Assembly (NCBI RefSeq): GCF_000247695.1
Contig: NW_004624748.1
Location: 8,990,395-9,054,394, forward strand
Reading direction: 5' to 3'
Length of the DNA stretch: 64,000 nucleotides
DNA from: Heterocephalus glaber
Lineage: Eukaryota > Chordata > Mammalia > Rodentia > Bathyergidae
Shown here: piece after piece, positions 23,440 to 34,723 of the stretch
How the letters are laid out: each line of letters starts with the position of its first letter
How positions within the stretch are numbered: position 1 is the stretch's first letter
Notes under the pieces: model-generated
The model's input: the letters and a program-made list of their open reading frames with translations, nothing else
Database searches by the model: none
What the model was told of the DNA's origin: nothing
Position numbers and translations under genes: made by a program

Positions 23440-23604
23440 GTTTGCTTGTTTGTGGTCCTGGGGATTGAGCCCAAGGAACACTGAGCTCATTATTTTGAGG
23501 TAGAATCTCACTAGATTGCCTATGCTGGGCTCAAACTTGGAATTCTCCTGCCTCAGCCTCCTGAGTAGCTAACATTACACGTGTGTGCCATCAGGCACAG
23601 CTAA
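23440..23604 (-). repeat. B1-dID SINE (old)
   Basis: (gctt)n/(gttt)n, tggtcctggggattgagccc, cactgagctcattattttga, then a B1 part with ctcctgcctcagcctcctga and tgtgccatcaggcacagc. Confidence 0.75.
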
Positions 23605-24049
23605 AAGTATTGAATAATTTTCTACATGGGTCTGAAGACAATTTCTTAACTGTATTGAGCTATTCGTGTTCAGATTTTTGATTTTGTGTTGGTATAGATT
23701 TTTATGGGCTTCATAATTTTGAATAGTTTAAGCAAAGGTGGGAAATAGGTGATTTGAGATAATTTAAAAATGCAGTGTTTGTAATGAAAGGAAAAAACAG
23801 GGCTGTAATGGGAAATGGAATGGACATTGGGGATAAGGTACTATTTTAGAATGTAGTGGTCTTGTGAATGACACCTTAAAAAATAAAATGCAGCTAGCAG
23901 GGAAGAGCTTTTTAGACAGAAAGATTGGAATGAGCAAAGGTGTGAACTAGGGGAAAGTTCTTTGGTACATTACCAGACAGAAATATTAGTATTGCTCAGC
24001 ATTAGGAAGAGATGGTAGGAGTGGGTGGGGGGTTGCTAGAGAGAAGGTC

Positions 24050-24262
24050 TAGAACAGTGCTGTTCAACAGAATTTTCCACAGTGATGGAAATGTCCTTTA
24101 AGTGCACTTCCCAGTACAGTAGTCAGTAGCCTCGTGTGCCTTTTATTAACACTAGACAGGTAGCCAATGTGACAGGAACTGAGTTTGTAAATTTTTGTTT
24201 GACATTAAATTTAAGTAGTTATATGTGGCTCATAGCCACCATTTTGAGCAGTATAGGCCTAA
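24050..24262. repeat. hAT-Charlie (MER1-type) fossil
   Basis: cagtgctgttcaacagaatt at one end and gtggctcatagccaccattt/tgagcagtataggc at the other are inverted-repeat-like ends of old Charlie-derived elements. Confidence 0.5.
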
Positions 24263-24264
24263 AT

Positions 24265-25070
24265 CTTAGTATAGTCTTCCAAGTAGCATGTAAGATGAGC
24301 TCTAATAATATTTGTGTTTTGATTATTTTCTATTTATAGCAAGTGCTACTGAGTTACTGCAGCAATCTGGCATTTCTTTTTAGAATAACTATTAATGACT
24401 AGACAATTTAAATACTGGTAGCATTGAGAACAAAAACTTACTGATGTGCAAATAAATTGAGAATATGCAGACTATGAAGTTGGAATTTTATCTGAGAGGA
24501 AAGAATAGAGAATAATGAAATGATACAGATTTAGAAAAGGCAAACAAGGAAAAAGTAAGATAAAATGACAAATTTAAAGCACGTAGATGTAAACCAAATG
24601 TATTTGTAAATTTCATTAAATGAAAACAGATTCAGCACCCCAGTTAAAGAAAAATTATGAAATTGCAGAACAAACTATGTGTTGCTTATAAGAGATTGAG
24701 CTAAAACATAGGAGACTAAAATCTTGAAAGTAAAATGATGGGAAAAAGAGATGTGAACATCAAGAGAAAACCTCTGACATTAGTCATCCCCATGCATTTC
24801 TTTGTATTCTGGTCATTGGCAAGTGGCAATTTTCTAACTCTATTACTACATTTATTGGGATTCTACTTAAAATATTTGCTTTCCCTACCCATGTCTTCCT
24901 TTGTTGATCCAGTTATGTCAGTGTGAACTCAAGAGTTCTCAGTGAGTTTATTACTATCATTATTTGTTTTCTCAAAATATCCAAGTTTTAGACTTGCTTG
25001 ACAATACTAAAATTTAATGCCACTTTAGGATCTGCTTCTATTATGTTTCTGCTTTGTATTCTTTACTCTT
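24265..25070. other. Intergenic, no gene or named repeat
   Basis: AT-rich; reading frames are short and have no recognisable protein. Confidence 0.5.
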
Positions 25071-25081
25071 AGATTTGGGTG

Positions 25082-25175
25082 CTTTTCTTTTTTTTTTTTT
25101 TTTGGTACCGGGGATCGAACTCTGGCTCTTGCGCTTGCAAGGCAGGTGGTGAAACCACTGAGCTAAATCTCCGGC
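25082..25175 (-). repeat. ID-type SINE
   Basis: Antisense: T-run, ggtaccggggatcgaactct, cttgcgcttgcaaggcaggt, ending aaatctccggc. Perfect duplication agatttgggtg (25071-25081 and 25176-25186). Confidence 0.93.
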
Positions 25176-25189
25176 AGATTTGGGTGTTT

Positions 25190-27290
25190 TTTATTATATG
25201 CCAATATTTTGTCTGCAGAATTGTTTGTAGAAGAAAATTGGGGTCTCAGATGCTGTTGCCTCCTCCAGAAGCAAGTTTTTTTTATCCAAGTCAACCCAGT
25301 GACTGGAGTCTGTGCTGTAGTTTATTGGTCTGAATTATCTAGTCTTTCATTAACAAGAGAACAAATTTATTTTTTTTCTTCATTTCCTTTTCTTTTAGTT
25401 TTTATTTCTGCATTTATTAACTATGTTTCATTGAGTTTCCCACAGTATATATTTTTCTTAATTATTTTCCTAAGCTCATGTTTTTTCCTACCATTTTCTC
25501 ACCATCTCTTCCTTGACTTGTATTTTGCTCTGTTGACTTTTTTTAAGGAGGTAACTGAATCACTGGATTTTAATATTCGTGGCATGATGTTTTCATCTGT
25601 TATGCAATATTTTTCAGATGGCAAATGTTTGGTCATTTTTGCTAATTTCTCCTAAGTTTTATAAATGTTATTTTTTTATCAGTCTCATGGCAGTTTTTCT
25701 TGATTACTCACATATTTGCAGGAAATCCAGGCCATGATAGCCTTTCATATTCCATAATCATGTTTATCATCTCTTCAGCTAATGCCTCAGAGCTGTACTG
25801 CCTTTAGTAAATACAACCTCTTCCTGTGATTTCTTGTATAACTCTGCCTCCTTTTCTTCCCTCAACCAAACTAGATCCTGGAGGCCTTCCACAGCTAGCC
25901 TTGCTCTCCTCTGCCCCTAATTGTTATTAACAAGGGACATCACTTTTGCTGCTTTGAGGGAATGAGGGGGAGACTTCACATTCAAAAAAGTGATTTTTGC
26001 TGAGATCTGCTACTGCTGCCTACCTCTTCTCACTACTCTTCCTCCTTTGCCCATACTACTGCTGAATCTCAGCTGTTTGGGCAGCCCTTACGTCTATTTT
26101 GGCATCCTAGTTTCAGTGGAAATAGAATTTATGGAGTTTCTTACAGTCTTTTTGTTTGTTGTTTACAATTTATAGCAGAAAGATAACAGATTTATGCAGC
26201 ATGTTCCTCCTGAAGTCCTTTCCACTGAAATTTAATCCAGTGATCACTAGTTATCAGCTGTGTACTTCTCTATCACCATACATTCTCAGATAAATATTCG
26301 CGATGAACTAACTTTGGAGTAATATCAATATAGACCAAACAAAAGTTAGTTCATTTCTTTGACATCATCGTGGTGCATAAGAATCATACACTGTTTGTTC
26401 CTATTTCTGTTGTCATAACCATGTCACTTAGCCACCTCTTAACAGCAAAGGAAGCTGGGAAATTGAGTATTTCACTTTTCTAGCTTGTGTATTAGAAATG
26501 ACCAGGGGAGATAAAGGTTGGATATAGGTGTTAAGTTTGCCAACAATAGTACTGTATCTTCCATGATTTCATTGCTGAGTTGAAGCACTGGTAACAATTT
26601 GGGCCTGCTGATGCCAACTTCATGAGACTAATGTGTTGTCATTTCTCAAAATTGTGCATGCCCACACCACCCTCAAGAACATGTTGGCTTCCTTTATAAA
26701 AACATACTCAAAAAATAAGATTTTTAAAAATCAAGTATAATAAATTGCATTCCATGGCCTGTAAATGTGCGACATCACAGTTCGTCTAAACCCAACAGCA
26801 GCTCATTCTTGCATAATCAGTGACAAGACAAAACATCCTTCAATTTATATAAGATACCTCCTTGGCACATTCAGACAGGAACTGGGGAATTATACTTTAT
26901 TTTTGATCTCTAAAATGTGATTGAATGTAGAATGAATGATTGAATGATAATTATGATTTTAAAGTACATTCAGCTTGGAAACTAACAAAGTAATACAAAG
27001 ACTTCAGCTAATATGAAATCCTGGGTCTTATGTCTTTATTTGGACCATCCAACAGCTTTCTGGCTGCTACTTATTACTTGGACACTTTGCTTGAGTTCCA
27101 TCTTCCTAATTCACACTCTACACTATTACCAGAACAGTCTGTAAATCATACTAGTGATTAACAGGGTTTTTAGCTGGGGTCCTGCCACAGCCAAGCTGTC
27201 TAAGCATAAGCCAATCAACTTGTCTGTCACTTTCTTATTACAAAGGTAAGAATTGGGTTGTAGCTTGTTTTTAAGTTTGTAGGACTTTTT
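25190..27290. other. Intergenic, no gene seen
   Basis: T-rich segment (25340-25680) followed by unique-looking AT-rich sequence. Frames such as 25209-25655 are hydrophobic only because of T-richness. No SINE recognised. Confidence 0.5.
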
Positions 27291-27319
27291 CTCTCACTTC
27301 TGCTTCAAAAATCTGGATT

Positions 27320-27690
27320 TTTGCATGGAATAAAGTCCAAACACTGCCTGATCAGTGAAGGTCCTTCACAGTCTAATGCAAAATGAACTTTTAGCCACAT
27401 CTATGGCCCACCACAACTTTTCTTTCCTCCATGTGCACATCATCTTCTATGAGGCTCTTCTACTGCCTCAGCATCATGGACACTGTCATACTCACTTTTG
27501 TGTGTCCATGGCAGGCAGTGCCCCACACACCAGCAGTTTCCCTGGGAATGGTGAATTCTGCCTCCCCTGATTTGAATGCCACCTCCTGCTCACCAGCCCC
27601 CTCCTCCAGTGCCTCTTCCCTTTGAGTTTGTGCTTGTGCTTCAGATACATCAAATGTCACTTCTTCACTGGAACTTTTCTCATTCCAAAC
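27320..27690. repeat. L2-like ancient LINE fragment
   Basis: agtccaaacactgcctgatc, ggtccttcacagtctaatgc, catcaaatgtcacttcttca resemble the L2 3' end. Confidence 0.5.
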
Positions 27691-27834
27691 TTCTCATTTT
27701 ATTGTTTTACCTGTTACAGCTACCTCTAGCAGTGCATTCTATCATATTGTCTATATTTAGATTAGTTGGTTATGTATATGTGTGGCTTATGTTTTAAACC
27801 ACTGTTAAAAGATAAATTATGGCACATTAACATT

Positions 27835-27960
27835 TAAAGCTTTTATTTGAGCAGTTAACAATTCATGAATTGAGCATCTCAAAATGGGAAATGGTTTGAG
27901 ATAACAGTCTTATTCCCAGACCTCAGTTTGTCACTGAACAGGGTCAAAGGAGGTCCTCCA
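27835..27960 (-). repeat. Possible LTR end (ERVL-like)
   Basis: Reverse complement contains ctgctcaaataaaagcttta, a polyadenylation-signal-bearing LTR-like 3' end. Boundaries unclear. Confidence 0.35.
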
Positions 27961-28004
27961 CCTCAACTCACTTGGGGTAGGTTCGTCAACTCATCACAGA
28001 AAAT

Positions 28005-28695
28005 CGATTCGGGACACTATTAGTGTGAGGCATAAGCAATTTATTAGGCCGAGTTAGAAAGTATGAGAAAATAAGGGAGGGACTTCAGCTTGAGCTGAAG
28101 GGGGTACAGGGGTACGCTCTAATGATGAGGCTCAGACTGGCCTGTTAACAAAAGAGCAAGACCTTTATGAATTAGCTGAGGCAGGCTAGGGTCTAATTGA
28201 TCATTATCTCAGTTCCGGTTTTACAAGGTGCTTCCACCAAAATCCTCTCAGTTTTGTAGAGGCTCTGCTGAACTCCCAAGTTGTCTGTGGGTGTAAGGTA
28301 ATGACTGGAGACTTACGGGCACTCTCCCATCACTGAATATGCCTGTAAATCTCTTTTCTTGGTGTCCTCAGTCTTAAAGGGGGATGAGATAGGTTATGTA
28401 AATTCAGGGCTGATCAACCTTGTTTTCCAGCTTTTAGACAGATACACCCTAAATGACTAACCCACCAACATGCAGAGCTGAGCAAGGATCTGACCCAGAC
28501 TGTTAAGGTAATAAAGGAAAGTTAGGTAAAGAAGGTCAAGCTTTGTTCTACTGCTAGTCACCTATTGGCTATCTGTAGATCGTTGTTTTTTACAGCAAAA
28601 AGCAGCTTTTAAAAAAGTTTTCTACTGCCTCAGGAGAAAACACAGATCGTACTTTTAATTAGTAGCAGGTTAAGGGTCTAGCACTTTGTCCTCTG
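28005..28695 (-). repeat. LTR-type repeat 'family X', copy a
   Basis: It matches, inverted, the split copy at 30610-31043/32310-32800 and, directly, 44140-44550. Shared text includes aattcagggctgatcaacct and gagaaaacacagatcgtact. The reverse complement has cggcctaataaattgc, a polyadenylation signal, supporting an LTR in - orientation. Family name not recognised. Confidence 0.7.
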
Positions 28696-28734
28696 CCCCT
28701 ATGGTGGTTTCTGTGTCAATTTCTCCATTTTTTT

Positions 28735-28832
28735 GTTTGTTTGTTTTTTGTTTTTTGCAGTATAGGCAATCGAACTCAGGACCTTGTGCTTGCCAGGCAG
28801 GTGCAGTGCCACTGAGCTACATCCCTGGCCCT
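28735..28832 (-). repeat. ID-type SINE
   Basis: Antisense: (gttt)n, tgcagtataggcaatcgaac, ccttgtgcttgccaggcagg, ending catccctggccc. Flanked by tctccat copies. Confidence 0.88.
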
Positions 28833-29105
28833 CTCCATATTATTTTTTCATGTCAAGTTTCATCTGTAGTAATGGGGGAAAAATGGACAAAATGATTGAA
28901 AACAATTATTTTAAAATTAAATGCATAATACAGTTTTTATACTGATGGTTACAATCACATCTCAATTTTTATCTCCATGCTTACTGTGTCAGGTACCCCA
29001 CAGATAAACGACAATTCTTTCTGTAGACCACCATCTCCAACACAATGTTTATTAATTCATTGCAAGTGTCACAAATCATCAAGGGCAATTGAAGGTAGCA
29101 ATAGC

Positions 29106-29557
29106 TGTTAGGTATTTCAGAGCCCCCACAGAGCAAGCCCCCTCCTCTCCTTTCCCTTTACCCCACTCCGGCCACAAGGAACAGGGAACTTCTGCATAGC
29201 TAAGGCATGACCTCCCTTTGCTAGTGACTCTCTGCCTAGTTAAGGTCTTTCTGCCCCACCGGTTTCGTGGTCAGATGTTCCAGTAAAATAGGGACTTCCC
29301 AAAAGCAGGGACTCCATCCCCCCGACCACCGAAACCTGTTGCCACATACCCCAGCCCGAATCACTCACCCCCAATCACTCACCCCCACCAATGGCCTAGT
29401 GCTCTCCCACCTGAAAGATCCCTATATAAGCTTCCAGCTCAGCCCATACAGTTGCTGGTCTCCATTCTGTGAGTCAGCCCGCCCGGCAGGCTGCAGACTG
29501 TGGCCCCAATAAAGCTTGCTTGAACATCCATGTGTGGCCCCCTTCGGCGACCTTTCA
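29106..29557 (+). mobile_element. Solo LTR of a class I/II ERV
   Basis: Begins tgttaggtatttcag, has a TATA-like box (ccctatataagcttcc, about 29420), a polyadenylation signal (ccccaataaagcttgc, about 29502) and ends cgacctttca. The hexamer caatag occurs at both edges (29099-29104 and 29556-29561), overlapping the last bases. The 81-codon frame inside is not a gene. Confidence 0.75.
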
Positions 29558-30609
29558 ATAGTCTTTGTCAAAAATGTTACTGTGGTTGATCAGCTCCCTA
29601 GAACATCCACTACTACAGATTTAGTTTAGGGAAGTTAACTAGAAAACTTGTTACCCACCACCAATGAACAGAGTGAAGAGATTATTGCTTAATTAATCTT
29701 TGTATTGTGCTATAAGAATGTTAAATGAGTTCATCTTTGAATTTGATTGTACAGGAAATGAACTCCCTAGAGTGCAAATGTGATCACGCTTCCTATTAAA
29801 ATTACCCATCTGACCAAGAAGCGTGGTTAGTCATTTTGAAGTTAAAAAGGCCAACAGATAATTTTGAAACAGCTTCATGACATTTCTGTTGGCTACATGT
29901 GAGACATTATTGCCATCTCTCCTGAATCTCCTTGCTAATTCCTTTGGAATAGAATCATATTACAATTTTTAAATAGATACTGGTTTTATTTTCAATCAAG
30001 AATCCTCAGGGTGCAACATAAATTAAACTTGGAGCACTTATCTTTAACAAGCAGACTTTGGCAAGGATAGGAAATAGCACACATGCCAGTAGTTATCATG
30101 GTTCAATCAAGAATCTGCTATATTAAAAAAGTTTTCATATGATGTATAATTTTAATATAATTAAATGAGAGAAAGATCATGTTTAGATAAGAATGTGCAT
30201 GTAAAATGGGGACATTCCATGTTCTCTGCCCTGGCTCTCATCTGGGTCTCATGGAGAGATCAGGACCTGGAGACCTCTGGCAGTCCAGGCTTGTGCCAGC
30301 AGTGCATGGTTACTGGCAGCTAGTTAATCAGTAGAGCATGTCCCAGGACTGTTTTGCTGTTTTTCTTTCCCTGACAAAAAGTAAAACAAACCAAATATTT
30401 GCAGAAGCACAAAAGTGAGATCAAAGCTGTCCAAAGGGACAAAGGGAGGGGAACACCTGGACCTAACTCAGGACATAAAAGTATGGTTTGTACTCTCCTC
30501 CTGGTTCTCCTAAACAACTGTATCAACCTCAAAAACCAGGTACATCATTAAAGCCAAGAGACCCGTACCATAGCATTTCTTATTAGTTGAAAAAATAGAA
30601 CTTCAGGAT

Positions 30610-31043
30610 CATCACAGAGGGACAGAGGACAAATTCCCAGGCTTTTAACCTGTTATTAAAAATATGATTTGTATTTTTACTGAGGTTGTCAAGGTCTTAA
30701 AAATGCTTTTGCTTGAAAAAAAAGTAGCTCTTCACTTGTGCCTACAGATGTTTAATAGGTAACTAAAAACAGGATAAAGCTTGGTATTTCTGCCTTCATT
30801 TTATATCTGGCTCCTTCATTACCTTAAAACTTTGGGTCAGATCCCTCCTCAACTCTGCCTGTAGGTGGGTTAGTCATCAGGTGGCAATGTCTATCTAAAA
30901 CTGGTGATTCAAGGGCCGGGGATTTAGCTCAGTGGTTTCGTCACCTGCTGCACAAGTTCGATCTCCGGTACCTAAAAATAAAATAAAATAAAACTGGTGA
31001 TTCAATGTTTATTGTCCCTAAATTTACTTAACCTATCTCATCC
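30610..31043 (+). repeat. LTR-type repeat 'family X', copy b, 5' part
   Basis: Aligns by eye with the reverse complement of 28330-28690: gacagaggacaaattcccag, gggtcagatccctcctcaac, taggtgggttagtcatcagg, aacctatctcatcc. Interrupted at 31043 by a provirus; continues at 32310. Confidence 0.75.
30913..30991 (+). repeat. ID-type SINE with internal deletion
   Basis: gggccggggatttagctcag ... acctgctgcacaagttcgat. About 17 bases between the anticodon-arm region and the B-box are missing. Tail (aaaat)n; duplication aaaactggtgattcaa on both sides. Confidence 0.9.
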
Positions 31044-31595
31044 TGTGGGACTGCATAACCTTTGTTCCTTTTCTCCAGCCCCATTGTGATTAAATGTGAG
31101 TTAATGGATAAAGATGCTTGTTAGTTTTGGGACACTAGATAAAAATCTGTAACAGACCTAAAGTCCCAAAGTAAACTACTCAACTCCTTGTTCGCCCGGA
31201 ACTGATGTTCCACACACCACAATTTTTAGAACAAGCTGCAAATGTCTGCTGACCATCAATACATGACAGTCGACCACTAACCTTTGTCCCCTTTTCTTTA
31301 ATTCTATATGTTAACTTCCCCCTCAACCCCCTATAAAAACAGCCTCGGACTCTGAGCCAGCTGCCTCTCTAAGCTATTTTGCTTTGGGAGTGCCATCTGG
31401 CCAGTCTAATAAAGGTCTGTTTTATTTTCCAACCTGTCCGGTGTGTTCCTTCCCGGGTGTTCTTCTCTGCAGTCAGCTCCTCGGAGCTTTTGGTAAGGCT
31501 CTTGGTCTTACATTCTGGAGGCACCGCTGGGATCCCTGGGTGTGCTTCACTACAGTCAGCTCCTCGGAGCATTTGGTAAGGCCCCCAGTCTTACA
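31044..31595 (+). repeat. 5' LTR of the + provirus
   Basis: Begins tgtgggactgc and ends gtcttaca. TATA box ccctataaaaac (about 31331) and AATAAA in gtctaataaaggtctg (about 31408). Unit starts at 31470 and 31553 are an 83-bp tandem duplication that includes the U5 end and a primer-binding-site-like segment. Confidence 0.85.
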
Positions 31596-31598
31596 TTT

Positions 31599-31616
31599 TG
31601 GAGGCCCCAGCGAGAT
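31599..31616 (+). promoter_or_regulatory. Primer-binding site of the + provirus
   Basis: tggaggccccagcgagat lies three bases after the LTR end. As I recall, it is closest to sites complementary to the 3' end of tRNA-Gln, with about three mismatches. The tRNA assignment is tentative. Confidence 0.6.
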
Positions 31617-31916
31617 CCCTGGGTAAGGAACCCCGGTTCAGCCGAGACTCTGTGGTGGGATCCAGCAGGAGACTCAGGCACAGACCTCAGAAAACCTCCA
31701 GAGGTAAGTTTTTGGCCGGTTGCAACCGTTTGTTTTCAGGAGTGAGGTGGCTGACGGGCCAGTAAGCCTCCCCTGACCCCAGGGTTCCTGACGAGGAACA
31801 AGGGAAGGTTTGGTTTTGCTTTTGTTGTGGCACCTGTTTGTCTTGTCATTCGTATGTTGGTGTCCTGTCCGTTGTGTGTTTAATTTTGTATTTCTTTCCA
31901 AACCATCAGGACAGAG
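31617..31916 (+). other. Retroviral leader with splice donor
   Basis: Non-coding leader between the primer-binding site and gag. ccagaggtaagttttt at about 31698-31713 is a strong splice donor, conserved at 52013-52022 in the - provirus, probably for env mRNA. The region would hold the packaging signal. Confidence 0.65.
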
Positions 31917-31961
31917 ATGGGAGGATCCTGCTCCAGAAATACCCCATTGGATTGTTTTCTC
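31917..31961 (+). pseudogene. gag: ERV gag, first 15 codons before the gap
   Basis: ATG at 31917 opens MGGS...TPLDCFL, a matrix amino terminus with a myristoylation-type Gly2, nearly the same as the start of the - provirus gag. The frame runs into Ns. Confidence 0.7.
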
Positions 31962-32061
31962 NNNNNNNNNNNNNNNNNNNNNNNNNNNNNNNNNNNNNNN
32001 NNNNNNNNNNNNNNNNNNNNNNNNNNNNNNNNNNNNNNNNNNNNNNNNNNNNNNNNNNNNN
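31962..32061. other. Assembly gap (100 N)
   Basis: Exactly 100 Ns, the usual placeholder for a gap of unknown length. It lies between gag codon 15 and the U5 part of the second LTR, so the rest of a provirus may be missing. Confidence 0.95.
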
Positions 32062-32309
32062 AACCTGTCCGGTGTGTTCCTTCCCGGGTGTTCTTCTCTG
32101 CAGTCAGCTCCTCGGAGCTTTTGGTAAGGCTCTTGGTCTTACATTCTGGAGGCACCGCTGGGATCCCTGGGTGTGCTCCACTACAGTCAGCCCCTTGGAG
32201 CATTTGGTAAGGCTCTTGGTCTTACATTCTGGAGGCACCGCTGGGATCCCTGGGTGTGCTTCACTACAGTCAGCTCCTCGGAGCATTTGGCAAGGCCCCC
32301 GGTCTTACA
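32062..32309 (+). repeat. 3' LTR remainder with three U5 repeat units
   Basis: Starts in R (aacctgtccggtgtgttcc). Units begin at 32101, 32184 and 32267, period 83, against two units in the left LTR. Ends ggtcttaca, followed by ATCC. Confidence 0.88.
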
Positions 32310-32800
32310 ATCCCCCTTCCAGACTGAGGGCACCAAGGTAAGAGATTTTCAGGGACATTCAACTACCAACTTTGACTCCCTAGAACAGGCACCTCAAAGT
32401 CTCATCATTACCCTAAACTTGCACCTCATCCAGGAGCCCAAAGCCTGCCCTCCTGTCACCAAGCAGGAACAATCTGCTCAGGGGAATGGAAGGGGCCCTT
32501 GAGCCTTAAGGACTGCCACTGAGCTTGGAAACTCAACTGAGATAATGATCTAGCTCACTTCAGGAAACCCTTAAAAGCTTTTGCCTTTTTCTTTGTTTAG
32601 GGGCCAGTTTGATCATTGTCAGACCTGTGTCCCCTTCAGCAACTCAAGTAAAATGCCTTTCCTATTTTCTCTTATTTTTCTTTGTTAAGGGACCAGCCTG
32701 TTCTCTGTCAGAATTGTTCCCCTTTTGGCTTTCCTTCTGAAGCTGAGGTCTCCCTGCATTTTCTCTTACTTCCAATTAAAGCTTTAGCCTCATTTTAAAT
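32310..32800 (+). repeat. LTR-type repeat 'family X', copy b, 3' part
   Basis: atcccccttccagactgagg continues the interrupted repeat; ctcaactgagataatgatct and ctgaagctgaggtctccctg match the reverse complement of copy a, and agggacattcaactacc matches copy c. Confidence 0.72.
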
Positions 32801-32829
32801 TTCCATTATCACTGAAGGAAGCACCTACT

Positions 32830-34720
32830 ATAGCCAATGGGAAAAGCACTGTGCTGTCTAGGTGGGGGGCATGTGGGGAAGGAGACTTCTGGATCCTTCC
32901 ACAAGAAGGAATAATCAATTTGGCCCTCTCTGAGTCTCTGCTTCCTTCCATTGACAGAGGTGCCTGTTTCTGGAGTGACCATTAATACCATCCTCCTATC
33001 TCTCCTACCAACCCTCCAAAAACCATCTGTGTGAAAATTCCTGTCTTTATCTGTCTATGTGGGAAGAGAAAATTTCTCTGTTTATGATGCATAAGATAGG
33101 TAGGAGGCATTTCCTTGATCTTGAATATGTTTTGTATACACAAATTGGAAGTTACTTTAATTAGGAAAATGTTTTCTTCCTGCTGTCGGTGCATGTTGAG
33201 TAAGCCTTTTTGGTATTTTAACTGTGGGAACAACAGTGGGAATTGAAACAAACCCGCTGAGTGTAAGTAATAACTGACTTTAATGACTTCAACAATGGGT
33301 TCATAAAATACATTAAAATATAAGTAAATAATGAACTCTCTGAAATCTACATACATATTTACATGGTAGATGAGATGGTTTAAGACTTACTCATTGGAAA
33401 CAGTTTTAAACATTAAAAATTATAAGCTAAAAATATTGTGTAAAAAATTGAATCAGAAAGACTTCGACCTTATTCATAAAGAAGCTGAAATTATAATTTT
33501 ATTTAAATGAATATCCCTGATGCCAAGGGCTTTAGGGATAATGCTGAAACTTGATTCATTAGTTATTTCATAGCTTAGCTATTACTATCCTATACATATT
33601 GTGATTTCCCTTAGAGATATATCCTAACATACTTAGAACTATGATGTATTGAAATATATCAGAGAAATGAGAGTTTAACAGGTAACTACTGGTATCAGTT
33701 GGCTAGGTAGTGATATTCTTTCTCACATTCCTATGATTATAGTGATTTTATGTAATTCTGGGGATTTGGTTGAAGTGTTAAAATTTAGCTATGCCTCAAC
33801 CTTTTGTATTCCTGATATGGCCTACTGCGAAGAGCCACTTTCTGAGAGTGGCTTAGCTAAACCTCAGAGATATCCCCATGTTTATTTACAATATAGCCAG
33901 TCGCAGACTCACCAGATTCCCATTTTTTGCCCCATGAATGATTAACGGAGCTGTTTGTTCTATTAAAACATAAACTGCACATTAAAGAATCTATTAGAGC
34001 AGACAGTAATTCATGAAACCAGTTCAGTGAAAGTGTACACTGAAGCAGTATGGGGAAACATTTATAGTGTGTTCTCAGAAGCATGACAAAGAAATATTTG
34101 ACTGGTTAAAATGGAAAGCCCCTAGTTGGATTAGTTGACCTCATTGGCCAAGCTTAGTTTCTGTTTTATTATTTAAATGATGTGGTGGATTAACTAATGG
34201 TCAACTTAGAATGGCCAGCTGAACTGACTCAGCATCTTTCTGGGTGAGGAAGACCCACCTGATGACTGTTGCCAATGGCATAGAAGAAGAACTAGAGGGG
34301 AAGACTGCATGCTGTTGATTTTCCTGGAGAACCTTGGCACACTGATACGAACTTGGCTCTTCTTGTTGGAGGAGGAGCTCAGGGCCTGGCTGTCACCTGG
34401 GATGGCTCCTGTTCTCTTCGGGGGAGCTCTAGTCTTCATCTTCAGCATAGTTTCCTGGCTTCAGTACAGATCCCGCAGTCTGGTGGCACAGATCCTGCAC
34501 CATGCTGGTGCAGACTTTCTACCTTCCACACTGTCCTTTGGGCCTACCCAGTGCAGATCCTTGATACGGACTTGCATGAGACATTGCTGTGGGCTTTAGG
34601 CCTTCAACTGGACTCGTGCTGGACATTGTCGTGGGATACAGGGCCTCAGGTGGATCCTTCAGGTCTCCAGTATGCAGACAGATCTCTTGCACTCTCTGCA
34701 TTTGACTATTTGGGTGGATG
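32830..34720. other. Intergenic, no gene seen
   Basis: AT-rich to about 34200, then a more GC-balanced block with moderately long frames (34309-34754) that resemble no protein I know. Possibly an unrecognised LTR. Confidence 0.45.
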
Positions 34721-34723
34721 TAT

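Larger units (their letters stand above)
31044..32309 (+). mobile_element. Class I (gamma-like) ERV, + copy, interior lost to an assembly gap
   Basis: Left LTR 31044-31595, then a primer-binding site, leader with splice donor, the gag start, an N gap, then the right part of a second LTR ending at 32309. The 4-bp target duplication ATCC (31040-31043 and 32310-32313) is perfect and splits a family X repeat whose two halves rejoin. A 4-bp duplication fits gammaretroviral integration. The family matches the - provirus at 44764-52577. How much interior really exists at this locus cannot be read. Confidence 0.88.

Noticed and set aside
25209..25655. 148-codon hydrophobic frame
   Set aside because: T-rich sequence gives Phe/Leu/Ser-rich translation; no homology recognised.
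31838..32341. Long frames crossing the N gap
   Set aside because: The gap length is unknown, so frames through Ns mean nothing; the flanks are LTR and leader.
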